A stretch of 39,146 bases of DNA from JBBQKI01 sp038326725 (GCA_038326725.1 JBBQKI010000021.1:1-39146), one strand, 5' to 3'; positions 22,912 to 30,903 are shown, counted from the first letter of the stretch. Numbers and translations: made by a program. The notes: generated from the letters alone by a model not told the origin.

Positions 22912-24300
22912 ATGAAACAGACGATCCGCTTATTTTTAGTGGCTCTTTTTGCAGGGGCAATAACCCTAGGGGGCTACAAACTTTTTGAGGAAAAAGAAAC
23001 TTTTTCCTTTAGCTCTCCCGAGAGCACAAATTCTTTCATTCCCACCAATTTTTCATCATTTGGTGCTGAAGCACCCAATTTTACATCCGCTGCAGAAAAA
23101 ACCGTGCATGCCGTGGTTCACGTGAAAAATACCACAGTAAGCAGACAACCAACCAACATCATGGAATTCTTTCAAGGGGGCGGTCAACCTCGCGCAATGG
23201 TGGGCAGCGGCAGCGGCGTTATTATTTCGCCGGATGGTTATATTATTACCAATAATCACGTGATCGCAAATGCTACCCAACTTGAGGTTACATTGAACAA
23301 CAACCGCACTTATAAAGCGGAACTTATCGGTACCGATCCTTTAACCGATATTGCATTGGTAAAAATTAATGGCGATGAGGCCTTTCCCTATGTCCCTTTT
23401 GGGGATTCAAATAATTTAAAACTGGGGGAATGGGTGCTTGCCGTTGGAAATCCTTTTAATTTAACTTCCACCGTAACTGCAGGTATTATTAGTGCCAAGG
23501 CGCGTGACTTAGACCAATTTGATGGTAACCCCCAATCATTCATTCAAACCGATGCGGCTGTAAACCGCGGGAATAGCGGGGGAGCCTTGGTGAACACGAG
23601 TGGCGAATTGATCGGGATAAATACAGCCATTTCTTCTGAAACCGGAAGTTATGTTGGTTATTCCTTTGCAGTACCTTCAAATAATGCACGAAAAGTGATC
23701 GAGGATATTTTGGAATACGGAAATGTGCAACGCGGCATTTTAGGCATTATGGGCGGTAACCTGAATTCTGAACAAGCCAAAAACCTTGGAATTGATGAAA
23801 CACAAGGAGTTTATGTGGGCGATGTGGAAAAAGGTAGCGGAGCCGATAAAAGCGGGATAAAACAAGGCGATATTATCAAACAACTAGACGATTACAGAGT
23901 ACGGAAATTTTCGGATCTTGTTGGTTATTTGGGTTCAAAACGACCGGATGATGTTATAGCTGTTACAGTTATAAGGAATGGTTCCGAAAAAATAATTCCA
24001 GTTACATTAGTGAAATTGGAAACTTTTGCAATTGACAACCTTGGCTTGGAGGTAAAAAACATCAGTTCTTCCGAACTTAAAAAAAGGAACATCCCTAACG
24101 GCGTAGTAGTTGCCCGGGCTTTAACCCCCGAAGTAGCCCAATACAATCTTGAAGGAATTATTATTACAAAAATCAATGATGAGAGTATACACAACATTGA
24201 CGATGTAAAAAAAATCATGTCTCAGAGGGATGTTAACACGCCAATTAAAATGACTTTCGTTGATAAAGGCGGGAATGTAAATTCCTTTATTTTTAGGTAA
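22912..24300 (+). CDS. htrA: HtrA/DegP-family periplasmic serine protease with two PDZ domains
   Basis: A Do-family protease for misfolded envelope proteins. Seen over 462 residues: an N-terminal signal or anchor (LFLVALFAGAITLGGYKLF, 7-25); a trypsin-like domain with the full triad, His116 in IITNNHVIA, Asp146 in DPLTDIALV and Ser222 in NRGNSGGALV; a first PDZ domain (about 265-365, RGILGIMGGNL ... GIKQGDIIKQLDDY); and a second PDZ domain (about 370-460, LGLEVKNISSSELK). Single-gene unit: dapF diverges 158 bp away and a strong hairpin follows the stop. A TTAATTTG at 22861-22868 is one base from the -7 consensus and is a weak promoter candidate. Confidence 0.95.
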   Translation: MKQTIRLFLVALFAGAITLGGYKLFEEKETFSFSSPESTNSFIPTNFSSFGAEAPNFTSAAEKTVHAVVHVKNTTVSRQPTNIMEFFQGGGQPRAMVGSGSGVIISPDGYIITNNHVIANATQLEVTLNNNRTYKAELIGTDPLTDIALVKINGDEAFPYVPFGDSNNLKLGEWVLAVGNPFNLTSTVTAGIISAKARDLDQFDGNPQSFIQTDAAVNRGNSGGALVNTSGELIGINTAISSETGSYVGYSFAVPSNNARKVIEDILEYGNVQRGILGIMGGNLNSEQAKNLGIDETQGVYVGDVEKGSGADKSGIKQGDIIKQLDDYRVRKFSDLVGYLGSKRPDDVIAVTVIRNGSEKIIPVTLVKLETFAIDNLGLEVKNISSSELKKRNIPNGVVVARALTPEVAQYNLEGIIITKINDESIHNIDDVKKIMSQRDVNTPIKMTFVDKGGNVNSFIFR

Positions 24301-24324
24301 TAAATATTTAATGATGAACGAAAT

Positions 24325-24360
24325 ACCCGTATAAAATAAAAATTTTAAACGGGTTTTTTA
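24325..24360 (+). terminator. Terminator of htrA
   Basis: ACCCGT (24325-24330) pairs with ACGGGT (24349-24354), continued inward by an AT stem with one mismatch, and a T-run follows. Confidence 0.8.
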
Positions 24361-24397
24361 TTTTTGGTTTTTACTTTTTAAACCTATTATAAATGGC

Positions 24398-24405
24398 TAT
24401 TTTTG
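24398..24405 (+). promoter_or_regulatory. Promoter -7 element for gap
   Basis: TATTTTTG is a full match to TAnnTTTG, 33 nt before the chosen ATG. No TTG at the right -33 distance. It overlaps an earlier in-frame TTG codon, which supports ATG 24439 as the real start. Confidence 0.55.
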
Positions 24406-24438
24406 CACCAAATTTTAACCCCCTTAAAACCTTCTCAA

Positions 24439-25887
24439 ATGAGTTTTGATGACGTTTACGAAAAAGAACTTTTATTCCAAACGGATCGCCGCAAGGCCTC
24501 CGTCGAATTTATTAAAATCATCAGCGACCTTTGGTACGATAAATCTATCGAACTGGTGCTTTTCCGTAACCAATTAATAGATCGCAATGTTAGCGATATC
24601 TTGAACCTTCACGAATATGCCGGCGAATTCGTACAAAAACCCATCTCCATTTTTGATTCAGTTGAAATAGCACAGGCCATCAAAAATCTTGACCTTCCAC
24701 CAGCTAAACTGGACATCGGGAAATTGACTTACGAATACCATCTTGAGGACAACAAATATCAAGATGCCATGGATTTTGTGAGCGATAAATTAAAGAACGC
24801 AAAAGAAACAAAAGACATCGTCCCTAAAGACGTAGTCCTTTACGGTTTTGGCCGAATTGGTCGTCTTTTAGCCCGCGAGTTGATGACCCGCACCGGGAAA
24901 GGAAACCAATTGCGCCTTCGAGCCATCGTTGTCCGGGGGAAATTGGACCAAACCAATTTGGAAAAAAGGTCCACTTTATTGCAGTTCGATTCTGTTCACA
25001 AGGATTTTAACGGCACCGTGCGCGCCGATCTTGAAAACAGCGCTTTAATAATCAATGGAACTACCGTTCACATTATTTCCGCCAATAACCCCGAAGATGT
25101 TGATTATACTAAATACGGCATTGAAGATGCATTGCTAATTGACAATACAGGCGCTTTCCGTGATAAAGAAGAATTGAGCCGTCACTTAAAATCTAAAGGA
25201 GTTTCCAAGGTTTTGCTTACTGCTCCCGGGAAAGGTGTGCCCAACATTGTTCATGGTGTTAACCATAATGAATACAATCCAGATACGGTCGATATTTTTT
25301 CAGCAGCATCTTGCACCACTAATGCAATCACCCCTATTTTAAAGGTAATTGAAGATTCTGTGGGGGTTGTCCGCGGGCATCTGGAAACCATCCATGCCTA
25401 TACTAATGACCAAAATTTGGTTGACAATATGCACGATAAATATCGACGTGGCCGTGCTGCGGCTTTAAATATGGTAATTACGGAAACAGGTGCCGGCACA
25501 GCCGTTGCTAAAGCCCTCCCTTCCCTTGCCGGAAAGTTGACTTCCAACGCCATCCGCGTTCCCGTGCCAAATGGATCATTGGTAATTTTGAACTTGGAGG
25601 TTCAAAAAACCACTTCAATTAAGGATATCAATTCAATAATGAAGAAATATGCTTTGGAAGGCGATTTGGTGGAACAAATCAAATATTCGCTGAGCAACGA
25701 ACTGGTTTCAAGCGATATTATTGGCACCTCCGCCCCTGCAATTTATGACAGTAATGCAACTATAGTAACCGAGGACGGAAAAAGCATTGTGCTGTACGTT
25801 TGGTATGATAATGAATATGGCTACAGCCATCAAGTAATACGCTTGGCAAAGTATATTTCGAAAGTGAGGCGGTTTACGTATTATTAA
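24439..25887 (+). CDS. gap: Glyceraldehyde-3-phosphate dehydrogenase, long form with N-terminal extension
   Basis: GAPDH interconverts glyceraldehyde 3-phosphate and 1,3-bisphosphoglycerate. At 482 residues it is about 150 longer than the usual 330-340. The extra part is an N-terminal, largely helical domain (1 to about 128, MSFDDVYEKELLFQTDRR) with no motif I recognise. The GAPDH core starts with VVLYGFGRIGRLLAREL (132-148, Rossmann GFGRIGR 136-142); the catalytic Cys292 lies in SAASCTTNAITP and WYDNEYGYSHQV is near the end. Bacteroidota often have both a standard and this long GAPDH; the long one may run in gluconeogenesis or use NADP, but that is not shown here. It is flanked by terminators, hence monocistronic. 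Confidence 0.93.
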   Translation: MSFDDVYEKELLFQTDRRKASVEFIKIISDLWYDKSIELVLFRNQLIDRNVSDILNLHEYAGEFVQKPISIFDSVEIAQAIKNLDLPPAKLDIGKLTYEYHLEDNKYQDAMDFVSDKLKNAKETKDIVPKDVVLYGFGRIGRLLARELMTRTGKGNQLRLRAIVVRGKLDQTNLEKRSTLLQFDSVHKDFNGTVRADLENSALIINGTTVHIISANNPEDVDYTKYGIEDALLIDNTGAFRDKEELSRHLKSKGVSKVLLTAPGKGVPNIVHGVNHNEYNPDTVDIFSAASCTTNAITPILKVIEDSVGVVRGHLETIHAYTNDQNLVDNMHDKYRRGRAAALNMVITETGAGTAVAKALPSLAGKLTSNAIRVPVPNGSLVILNLEVQKTTSIKDINSIMKKYALEGDLVEQIKYSLSNELVSSDIIGTSAPAIYDSNATIVTEDGKSIVLYVWYDNEYGYSHQVIRLAKYISKVRRFTYY

Positions 25888-25918
25888 GCCACTTTAATAA
25901 ATTATTTTAAACAAGAAT

Positions 25919-25955
25919 TAAAGGGTTGATAATTTTTATCAAACCCTTTATTTAT
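25919..25955 (+). terminator. Terminator of gap
   Basis: TAAAGGGTTGATAA pairs with TTATCAAACCCTTTA with a single bulged A and a three-base loop (25919-25950), followed by TTTAT. It starts 32 nt after the gap stop. Confidence 0.8.
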
Positions 25956-26011
25956 GACATCATTAACCAAAATCAAATCCATTTTTTTGAAATTTGTTAA
26001 AATCATTCTAT

Positions 26012-27232
26012 ATGAACGAGTTCAAAAAGAAGAGGCCTTTTTATAAAAAGAAAAGGTATATCATCCCAATAATACTATTTATTCTTTTGATTGCCTTTAG
26101 GCTGTACCTACCCACTTTGGTTAAAAATTACGTAAATAAAGTTTTAGCGGACATCCCCGGCTATTATGGCCAAGTCGCGGATATCGACATCGCTCTTCTT
26201 CGGGGCGCATACGTTATCAACGGCCTCTACCTCAATAAAGTAACCGCTGAAACCCAAATACCCTATTTAAATTTTCCTAATACGGACATTTCCATTGAGT
26301 GGAAATCACTTTTCCGTGGAAAAATAGTGAGCGAAATAAAAATGTACGGCCCCGAAGTAATTTATGTTTTTGAAGATCAGCAACCCACTCCGGAGGGCGG
26401 CGAACCGGATGTTGAGGACTGGACAAAGGCCCTTACAGATTTGGTGCCCATTGATATAAACCACTTTGAAGTACACAATGGCAAGGTCGCTTTCATGCAA
26501 CTGCAAGCGGAACCAAATATTGACCTTGAAATAAACAATCTGCATTTGGTTGCCGATAATCTCCGCAACGTCCGGGAGCGAGGGCGGACTTTGCCTTCGC
26601 CTATCATGGCGCGTGGGGTTTCCATTGGGAATGGCAAGGTGGCCCTGAATGGGAACTTGAATTTATTAAAGGAAATCCCGGATATGGACATTAATTTTTC
26701 GTTGGAAGAAGCAGAAGTAACCGCACTAAATGATTTTACGCGCCATTATGCAGGCATCGATTTTGAAAAAGGAACATTTGGCCTTTACAGCGAAGTTGCC
26801 ATTGCGGATGGTTTTTTAAAAGGATATATAAAGCCATTGCTTACAGACACGAAATTGATTGGAAAAGAAGATGGTTTTTTGGGTGTGCTTTGGGAAGGAT
26901 TTGTGGGCTTTTTTAAATTCGTACTAAAAAATCAGGGCACCGATACCCTCGCAACACGCATTCCGATTGAAGGCGATTTGAACAATGTGGATGCAGGTGT
27001 TTGGCCCACCGTACTTAATATTTTCAAAAATGCTTGGATAAATGCTTTTTCGGGCGAAGTGGATGGGAATATCGAATTTAGTGATGCCTTTCAGGAAAAA
27101 GATTTGAGTCGGGATCAGAAAAAAGAACTTCGACAAGAAAGAAAGGAACAACGGCGGGAAGATCGAAAAGAAGACACTACCGGCTTTTTTAAGAAAATTT
27201 TTGAGGGAAATGATAATGATGAAAAAGAGTAA
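26012..27232 (+). CDS. DUF748/AsmA-like membrane-anchored protein
   Basis: A 406-residue protein with a basic N-terminus (MNEFKKKRPFYKKKR), one membrane segment (YIIPIILFILLIAFRLYLP, about 16-34) and a large periplasmic part. DYYGQ-like text such as GYYGQVADIDIALLRGAYVINGLYL and FEVHNGKVAFMQL (about 152-164) fits the DUF748 family, which is related to AsmA-type proteins thought to bridge lipids between membranes; function here is inferred only. The C-terminus is strikingly charged (about 370-390, KKELRQERKEQRREDRKED). ATG 26012 is preferred over a TTG six codons upstream. The upstream gap holds the gap terminator; downstream trmD has its own promoter element, so this may be a single-gene unit. 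Confidence 0.75.
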   Translation: MNEFKKKRPFYKKKRYIIPIILFILLIAFRLYLPTLVKNYVNKVLADIPGYYGQVADIDIALLRGAYVINGLYLNKVTAETQIPYLNFPNTDISIEWKSLFRGKIVSEIKMYGPEVIYVFEDQQPTPEGGEPDVEDWTKALTDLVPIDINHFEVHNGKVAFMQLQAEPNIDLEINNLHLVADNLRNVRERGRTLPSPIMARGVSIGNGKVALNGNLNLLKEIPDMDINFSLEEAEVTALNDFTRHYAGIDFEKGTFGLYSEVAIADGFLKGYIKPLLTDTKLIGKEDGFLGVLWEGFVGFFKFVLKNQGTDTLATRIPIEGDLNNVDAGVWPTVLNIFKNAWINAFSGEVDGNIEFSDAFQEKDLSRDQKKELRQERKEQRREDRKEDTTGFFKKIFEGNDNDEKE

Positions 27233-27259
27233 ATCTTAAAATAATTAATGAATAAGGTT

Positions 27260-27267
27260 TATTTTTG
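27260..27267 (+). promoter_or_regulatory. Promoter -7 element for trmD
   Basis: TATTTTTG matches TAnnTTTG fully, 65 nt before the trmD ATG, with no TTG at the -33 distance. Confidence 0.5.
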
Positions 27268-27332
27268 AAGTCACTAATCACAAATTTTAATTTCAGATCT
27301 CTACATCCAACCCGTCACTCAAATCTCGGAAA

Positions 27333-28007
27333 ATGCGCATCGATATTATCACCGTTTTACCGGAATTGCTTCAAAGTCCTTTTGAAGCTTCCATCTTGAA
27401 ACGCGCCATTGAAAAAAGTTTGGTGGAAGTAGAGTTGCACAACCTTCGCGATTTTTCGACAAATGCATATAAGCAGATCGATGATTATCAATTTGGTGGC
27501 GGCGCGGGAATGGTGATGATGATTGAACCCATCGATAAGTGCATTTCAAAATTGAAAAGCGAACGCGAATACGATGAGATTATTTATATGACCCCCGATG
27601 GAAAAACATTTACACAGGGAATGGCCAATGAGCTTTCAATGAAGAAAAATATCATTATCCTTTGCGGGCATTACAAAGGCGTGGACCAACGTGTCCGAGA
27701 TCATTTCATTACCCGGGAAATTTCGGTGGGTGATTTTGTTTTAAGTGGAGGGGAACTGGCCGCCGCCATTGTTAGCGATGCTATTATTCGTTTAATTCCC
27801 GGGGTTTTGGGGAACGAAACAAGTGCCTTGACCGACTCTTTTCAGGACAACCTACTCGCCCCACCAATCTACACCCGTCCGGCGGAATACAAAGGCTGGA
27901 AAGTCCCCGAAATCTTAATGAGTGGGAACACCCCAAAAATAGACGCTTGGCGTGAGGATGAAGCTTATAAAAGAACCGAGGAAAGAAGGCCGGATCTGCT
28001 CCTTTAA
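27333..28007 (+). CDS. trmD: tRNA (guanine-37-N1)-methyltransferase
   Basis: TrmD methylates G37 next to the anticodon in tRNAs reading CNN and some others, preventing frameshifts. It is a SPOUT-class knotted methyltransferase. Seen over 224 residues: MRIDIITVLPELL at the start, DDYQFGGGAGMVMMIEPI (50-67), the SAM-binding knot segments YMTPDGKTF (85-93), LCGHYKGVDQR (110-120) with the conserved GVDQR, and ISVGDFVLSGGELAA (130-144). All key motifs are present. The usual partner rplS is the next-but-one gene; a DUF885 lipoprotein gene lies between them. Confidence 0.97.
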   Translation: MRIDIITVLPELLQSPFEASILKRAIEKSLVEVELHNLRDFSTNAYKQIDDYQFGGGAGMVMMIEPIDKCISKLKSEREYDEIIYMTPDGKTFTQGMANELSMKKNIIILCGHYKGVDQRVRDHFITREISVGDFVLSGGELAAAIVSDAIIRLIPGVLGNETSALTDSFQDNLLAPPIYTRPAEYKGWKVPEILMSGNTPKIDAWREDEAYKRTEERRPDLLL

Positions 28008-28052
28008 AATTCACGGGTATTTTATATCTTTCGTTCACCAAAAAACCAAGAC

Positions 28053-29858
28053 ATGAAATACTTTTCACTGCTATTCATTTGTTTTTCAATCTTTTTTTCC
28101 AGTTGTAAAAACGAAACAAAAAATGCAAATCCCGATGAGTCCGAAATGAAAATTAATTCAGAATTCAATTCCTTATTGGATAATTATTATGAAGATGGGC
28201 TAAAGCTGAACCCGATTACCGCTACCTATACGGGCGATTCAAGATATAATGATCAGTTCCCAAATTTTAGTTCGGATGAATATTCCGAAAAAATAAAAAC
28301 CCATTACACCCATTATAAAAACGAAATATCAAAATTCGCTGATGCGGATTTAAGTGAAAGTGAAAAAATGAGCAAGGCCATTTTAGAATGGGAGTGCGAT
28401 ATTAATTTAGCAACACATTCATTTAAAAATGACGAATTTTTCCCAATCGATCAAATGTGGTCGGTTAACCTTACAATGGGCCAATTTGCTGGTGGCACTA
28501 GTTCGCAACCCTTTAAAACAATTGAAGATTACAACAATTGGCTTAAACGGCTAGATCAATACGTGGTTTGGCTGGATACCACAAAAAGTAAAATGCAACA
28601 GGGAATAAAAGAAGGTTACATACTACCCAAATCCTTGATTGTAAAAGTGATTCCGCAGTTGAAGGCAATGACCTCTCCAGATTTGGAATCTCATCTTTTT
28701 TACGGCCCGGTGAAAAATTTTCCTCAAGGTTTTTCCGAAGAGGATAAAAATCAATTGACAGTGGCTTATTCAAAAATGATTACTGATAAAATTATTCCGG
28801 CCTATAAAAACCTTCACGATTTTATGGCTACCGAATATTTGAATGCGGGCAGAAGCAGCAGTGGTATTGCAGAAATCCCTAACGGAAAGGCTTATTATGA
28901 CCATCAAATAAAAGTTTACACCACTACGAACATGACCGCCGAAGAAATACATCAATTGGGACTTACCGAAGTGGCACGTATTTCCGCGGAAATGGAAAAG
29001 GTGAAAGCAGAACTTGGCTTTACGGGCGATCTTAAATCCTTTTTTGATCATGTTCGCAACAACAAGGAATTGATGCCTTTTTCAGAACCACAGCAAGTGA
29101 TCGACAATTTCAATTCCATTCACGAAAAGATGAAACCGAATTTGGAAAAGCTTTTTGACTTAAAACCGAAAACGGCTTTTGAGGTTAAACAAACAGAAGC
29201 TTTCCGCGAAAAATCCGCCAGTGCCGAATACAACCCCGGCTCTTTGGACGGCACCCGTCCGGGAATTTTTTATACCCCAATTCCGGATGCCTCCACTTAT
29301 AATGTTTATCAAGACGAGTCGCTGTTTTTGCACGAAGCAATTCCCGGGCATCATTACCAAATTTCGCTTACACAAGAAAGCGACGTTTTGCCGCAATTCC
29401 GAAAAACCCTTTGGTATAGCGGCTATGGCGAAGGTTGGGCGCTTTACACCGAGGCTCTTGGAAAAGAATTAGGCCTGTATACAGATCCGTACCAATATTT
29501 TGGGATGCTGGGGGCCGAAATGCACCGTGCCGTCCGCTTGGTGGTGGATACGGGGTTGCATTCAAAAGGCTGGACACGTGAAGAAGCAATTCAATATTCA
29601 TTGGAAAACGAAGCCGAATCTGAGGAAAATATTATTTCTGAAATCGAACGCTATATGGCAAATCCCGGCCAAGCCCTTTCCTATAAAATTGGTCAACTCA
29701 AAATAATTGAATTAAGAAAAAAAGCAGAAACCCAATTGGGCGAAGGTTTTGACATTCGTGAATTCCACAACCAAGTTTTGGAAACTGGCTGTGTGCCCTT
29801 GGCCCTGTTGGAAAATAAAATCAATAACTGGATAAGGGATAAAAGTAAAATAAATTAA
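28053..29858 (+). CDS. DUF885 family lipoprotein, putative zinc metallopeptidase
   Basis: A 601-residue DUF885 protein. Seen: lipoprotein signal MKYFSLLFICFSIFFSSC with lipobox FSSC (Cys18), then EMKINSEFNSLLDNYYEDGL and NPITATYTGDSRYND typical of the family, and near the C-terminus LFLHEAIPGHHYQ (about 425-437), in which HEAIPGHH is a zinc-binding HExxxxHH-like motif, followed by GYGEGWALYTEALGKELG (about 457-474) that supplies a Glu ligand. Family members are considered M32/M2-like peptidases, but substrates are mostly unknown. The protein would be membrane-anchored in the envelope. It separates trmD and rplS; a TATCTTTC at 28025-28032 is one base from the -7 consensus, so it may be transcribed separately. 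Confidence 0.88.
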   Translation: MKYFSLLFICFSIFFSSCKNETKNANPDESEMKINSEFNSLLDNYYEDGLKLNPITATYTGDSRYNDQFPNFSSDEYSEKIKTHYTHYKNEISKFADADLSESEKMSKAILEWECDINLATHSFKNDEFFPIDQMWSVNLTMGQFAGGTSSQPFKTIEDYNNWLKRLDQYVVWLDTTKSKMQQGIKEGYILPKSLIVKVIPQLKAMTSPDLESHLFYGPVKNFPQGFSEEDKNQLTVAYSKMITDKIIPAYKNLHDFMATEYLNAGRSSSGIAEIPNGKAYYDHQIKVYTTTNMTAEEIHQLGLTEVARISAEMEKVKAELGFTGDLKSFFDHVRNNKELMPFSEPQQVIDNFNSIHEKMKPNLEKLFDLKPKTAFEVKQTEAFREKSASAEYNPGSLDGTRPGIFYTPIPDASTYNVYQDESLFLHEAIPGHHYQISLTQESDVLPQFRKTLWYSGYGEGWALYTEALGKELGLYTDPYQYFGMLGAEMHRAVRLVVDTGLHSKGWTREEAIQYSLENEAESEENIISEIERYMANPGQALSYKIGQLKIIELRKKAETQLGEGFDIREFHNQVLETGCVPLALLENKINNWIRDKSKIN

Positions 29859-29876
29859 ATAAACCTTTTGCTTCGC

Positions 29877-29906
29877 TTGTAAAAGAAGGGAATTTGATTA
29901 CTTTTG
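29877..29906 (+). promoter_or_regulatory. Promoter of rplS (Bacteroidota consensus)
   Basis: TTG (29877-29879), exactly 19 nt, then TACTTTTG (29899-29906): a full match to the Bacteroidota primary sigma consensus. The predicted start is about 29911-29914, leaving a leader of about 65 nt before rplS. Confidence 0.8.
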
Positions 29907-29910
29907 CAAC

Positions 29911-29976
29911 CGATTTTACTTCAACCTCTGGCGAGAAACGTGAATGTTGATTTAATAGAACATTAAATTATTTAAA
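29911..29976 (+). ncRNA. Structured 5' leader of rplS, candidate L19 autoregulatory element
   Basis: Two pairings compete: TCAAC (29921-29925) with GTTGA (29946-29950), and AATGTT (29943-29948) with AACATT (29959-29964), the latter just before the ATG. They share bases 29946-29948, so both cannot form at once. I recall a published L19 leader motif from Flavobacteria; membership needs a covariance-model search. Confidence 0.45.
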
Positions 29977-30327
29977 ATGGAAGCGTTAATTAAATTTGTT
30001 CAAAACGAATTTGTAACCACAAAAGAATTCCCAACTTTTGGTGCGGGCGATACCATCACGGTATACTATGAAATCCGTGAGGGCGAAAAAACAAGAACCC
30101 AGTTTTTCAGGGGCGTGGTAATCCAAATCAAGGGAACCGGTGTAACACAAACTTTTACTATTAGGAAAATGTCCGGCACCGTGGGTGTTGAGCGTATTTT
30201 TCCGGTTAATTTACCCGCACTTCAAAAAGTGGAGATCAACAAGAAAGGTAGCGTTCGCAGAAAACGTATTTACTACTTTAGAGGTCTTACAGGTAAAAAA
30301 GCAAGAATCAAAGAAAAAAGGTTTTAG
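29977..30327 (+). CDS. rplS: 50S ribosomal protein L19
   Basis: L19 sits at the subunit interface of the large ribosomal subunit. Length 116 is standard. Seen: FGAGDTITVYYEIREGEKTRTQFFRG, where FxAGDTxxVxxxxxEG and RxQxFxGxVI are family signatures, then TFTIRKMSGTVGVERIFPVN and the basic end VRRKRIYYFRGLTGKKARIKEKRF, each visible in part around residues 20-116. It has its own strong promoter, a structured leader and an intrinsic terminator, so it is probably expressed alone and perhaps feedback controlled. It normally follows trmD directly, but here a lipoprotein gene intervenes. Confidence 0.98.
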   Translation: MEALIKFVQNEFVTTKEFPTFGAGDTITVYYEIREGEKTRTQFFRGVVIQIKGTGVTQTFTIRKMSGTVGVERIFPVNLPALQKVEINKKGSVRRKRIYYFRGLTGKKARIKEKRF

Positions 30328-30349
30328 TTTCCTTTTTCGATACTTACAC

Positions 30350-30380
30350 AAAACGTCCGCAAATGTGGACGTTTTTTTTT
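30350..30380 (+). terminator. Terminator of rplS
   Basis: AAAACGTCCGC (30350-30360) pairs with GTGGACGTTTT (30365-30375) with one G-T pair and an AAAT loop; a run of T extends to 30380. It starts 23 nt after the stop. Confidence 0.9.
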
Positions 30381-30526
30381 GTGAACAAATGTTGACAACA
30401 GGGGTTGAAAAAATGTGGACATTAGATAACGTAAAATTGACGATTTATTAATTTCCCAATATATATTTACAGTATCAAAATGATGTAAAAATCTTTTTGA
30501 TAAAAATAAAGTAACGTTCTTTATAA

Positions 30527-30597
30527 AAACTTTTTTTGATTGTCTGAAGTTCCTAACTTCCCTCGTGGAGGTTAATGGCTTAGATTAAAAAAAGTTT
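30527..30597 (+). ncRNA. Candidate small structured RNA (6S-like irregular hairpin)
   Basis: In the 576-nt gap between rplS and icd, AAACTTTTTTTGATT (30527-30541) pairs over 15 positions (two G-T) with GATTAAAAAAAGTTT (30583-30597). Inside is an 8-bp hairpin, TAACTTCC (30554-30561), loop CTCGT, GGAGGTTA (30567-30574), separated from the outer stem by an asymmetric internal loop. An alternative hairpin GAAGTT/AACTTC (30546-30551 with 30555-30560) excludes it. A closing stem, bubble and end stem is the general 6S RNA plan, and a flavobacterial 6S class is known, but this is short and I found no clear promoter, so the identity is open. Confidence 0.35.
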
Positions 30598-30676
30598 GAG
30601 TGCTGCTTTTTTAAAACAAATTGGTTTCGACCTATTTTGGATTAAAAAATAGTACTTGTTGAAACAGATCACGGCC

Positions 30677-30797
30677 GGCAAGCCAGTAATTAGCTTGCCT
30701 TAAAATCCGCCTTCGGGCAGATTTGGTTGGTAACGGTTTGTTCCACAAGAAGCCATGTCAAAGGTATTTATACCCTGATATGGCTTTTCTTGTTTTA
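30677..30797 (+). other. Array of three hairpins upstream of icd, ending in a terminator-like stem
   Basis: Three stem-loops in a row: GGCAAGC/GCTTGCC (30677-30699, 7 bp, 9-nt loop); AAATC-GCC/GGC-GATTT with a stable TTCG loop (30703-30724); and a long stem 30745-30793 in which ACAAGAAGCCATGTCA pairs with TGATATGGCTTTTCTTGT with a 2-nt bulge, capped by GGTA/TACC. The last is followed by TTTAAGG, so it could end a transcript arising earlier in the gap. The rest of 30381-30903 is AT-rich with no open frame of note. Confidence 0.4.
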
Positions 30798-30830
30798 AGG
30801 CGTTTCCAAATAAAATTAAGGCGTTCCCAA
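30795..30830 (+). repeat. Tandem 15-nt repeat with a 21-nt period beside the icd promoter, operator-like
   Basis: TTAAGGCGTTTCCAA (30795-30809) recurs as TTAAGGCGTTCCCAA (30816-30830), one mismatch, start to start 21 nt, that is two helical turns. The second copy ends five bases before the icd promoter TTG at 30835. Confidence 0.6.
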
Positions 30831-30834
30831 CCTT

Positions 30835-30863
30835 TTGAAAGCCTTTGCTAATATGTATCTTTG
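30835..30863 (+). promoter_or_regulatory. Promoter of icd (Bacteroidota consensus)
   Basis: TTG (30835-30837), 18 nt, TATCTTTG (30856-30863): full match to the -33/-7 consensus. The predicted start is about 30868-30871, with a leader of about 35 nt. Confidence 0.75.
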
Positions 30864-30903
30864 TTTTTCAAAAAAAATTAACCTCTTCGAAAAATAGAAA
30901 TCA

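Noticed and set aside
30621..30631. TTGGTTTCGAC, reminiscent of the tmRNA 5' region
   Set aside because: No tag-coding sequence, no tRNA-like 3' part and no matching acceptor stem in the gap, so not ssrA.
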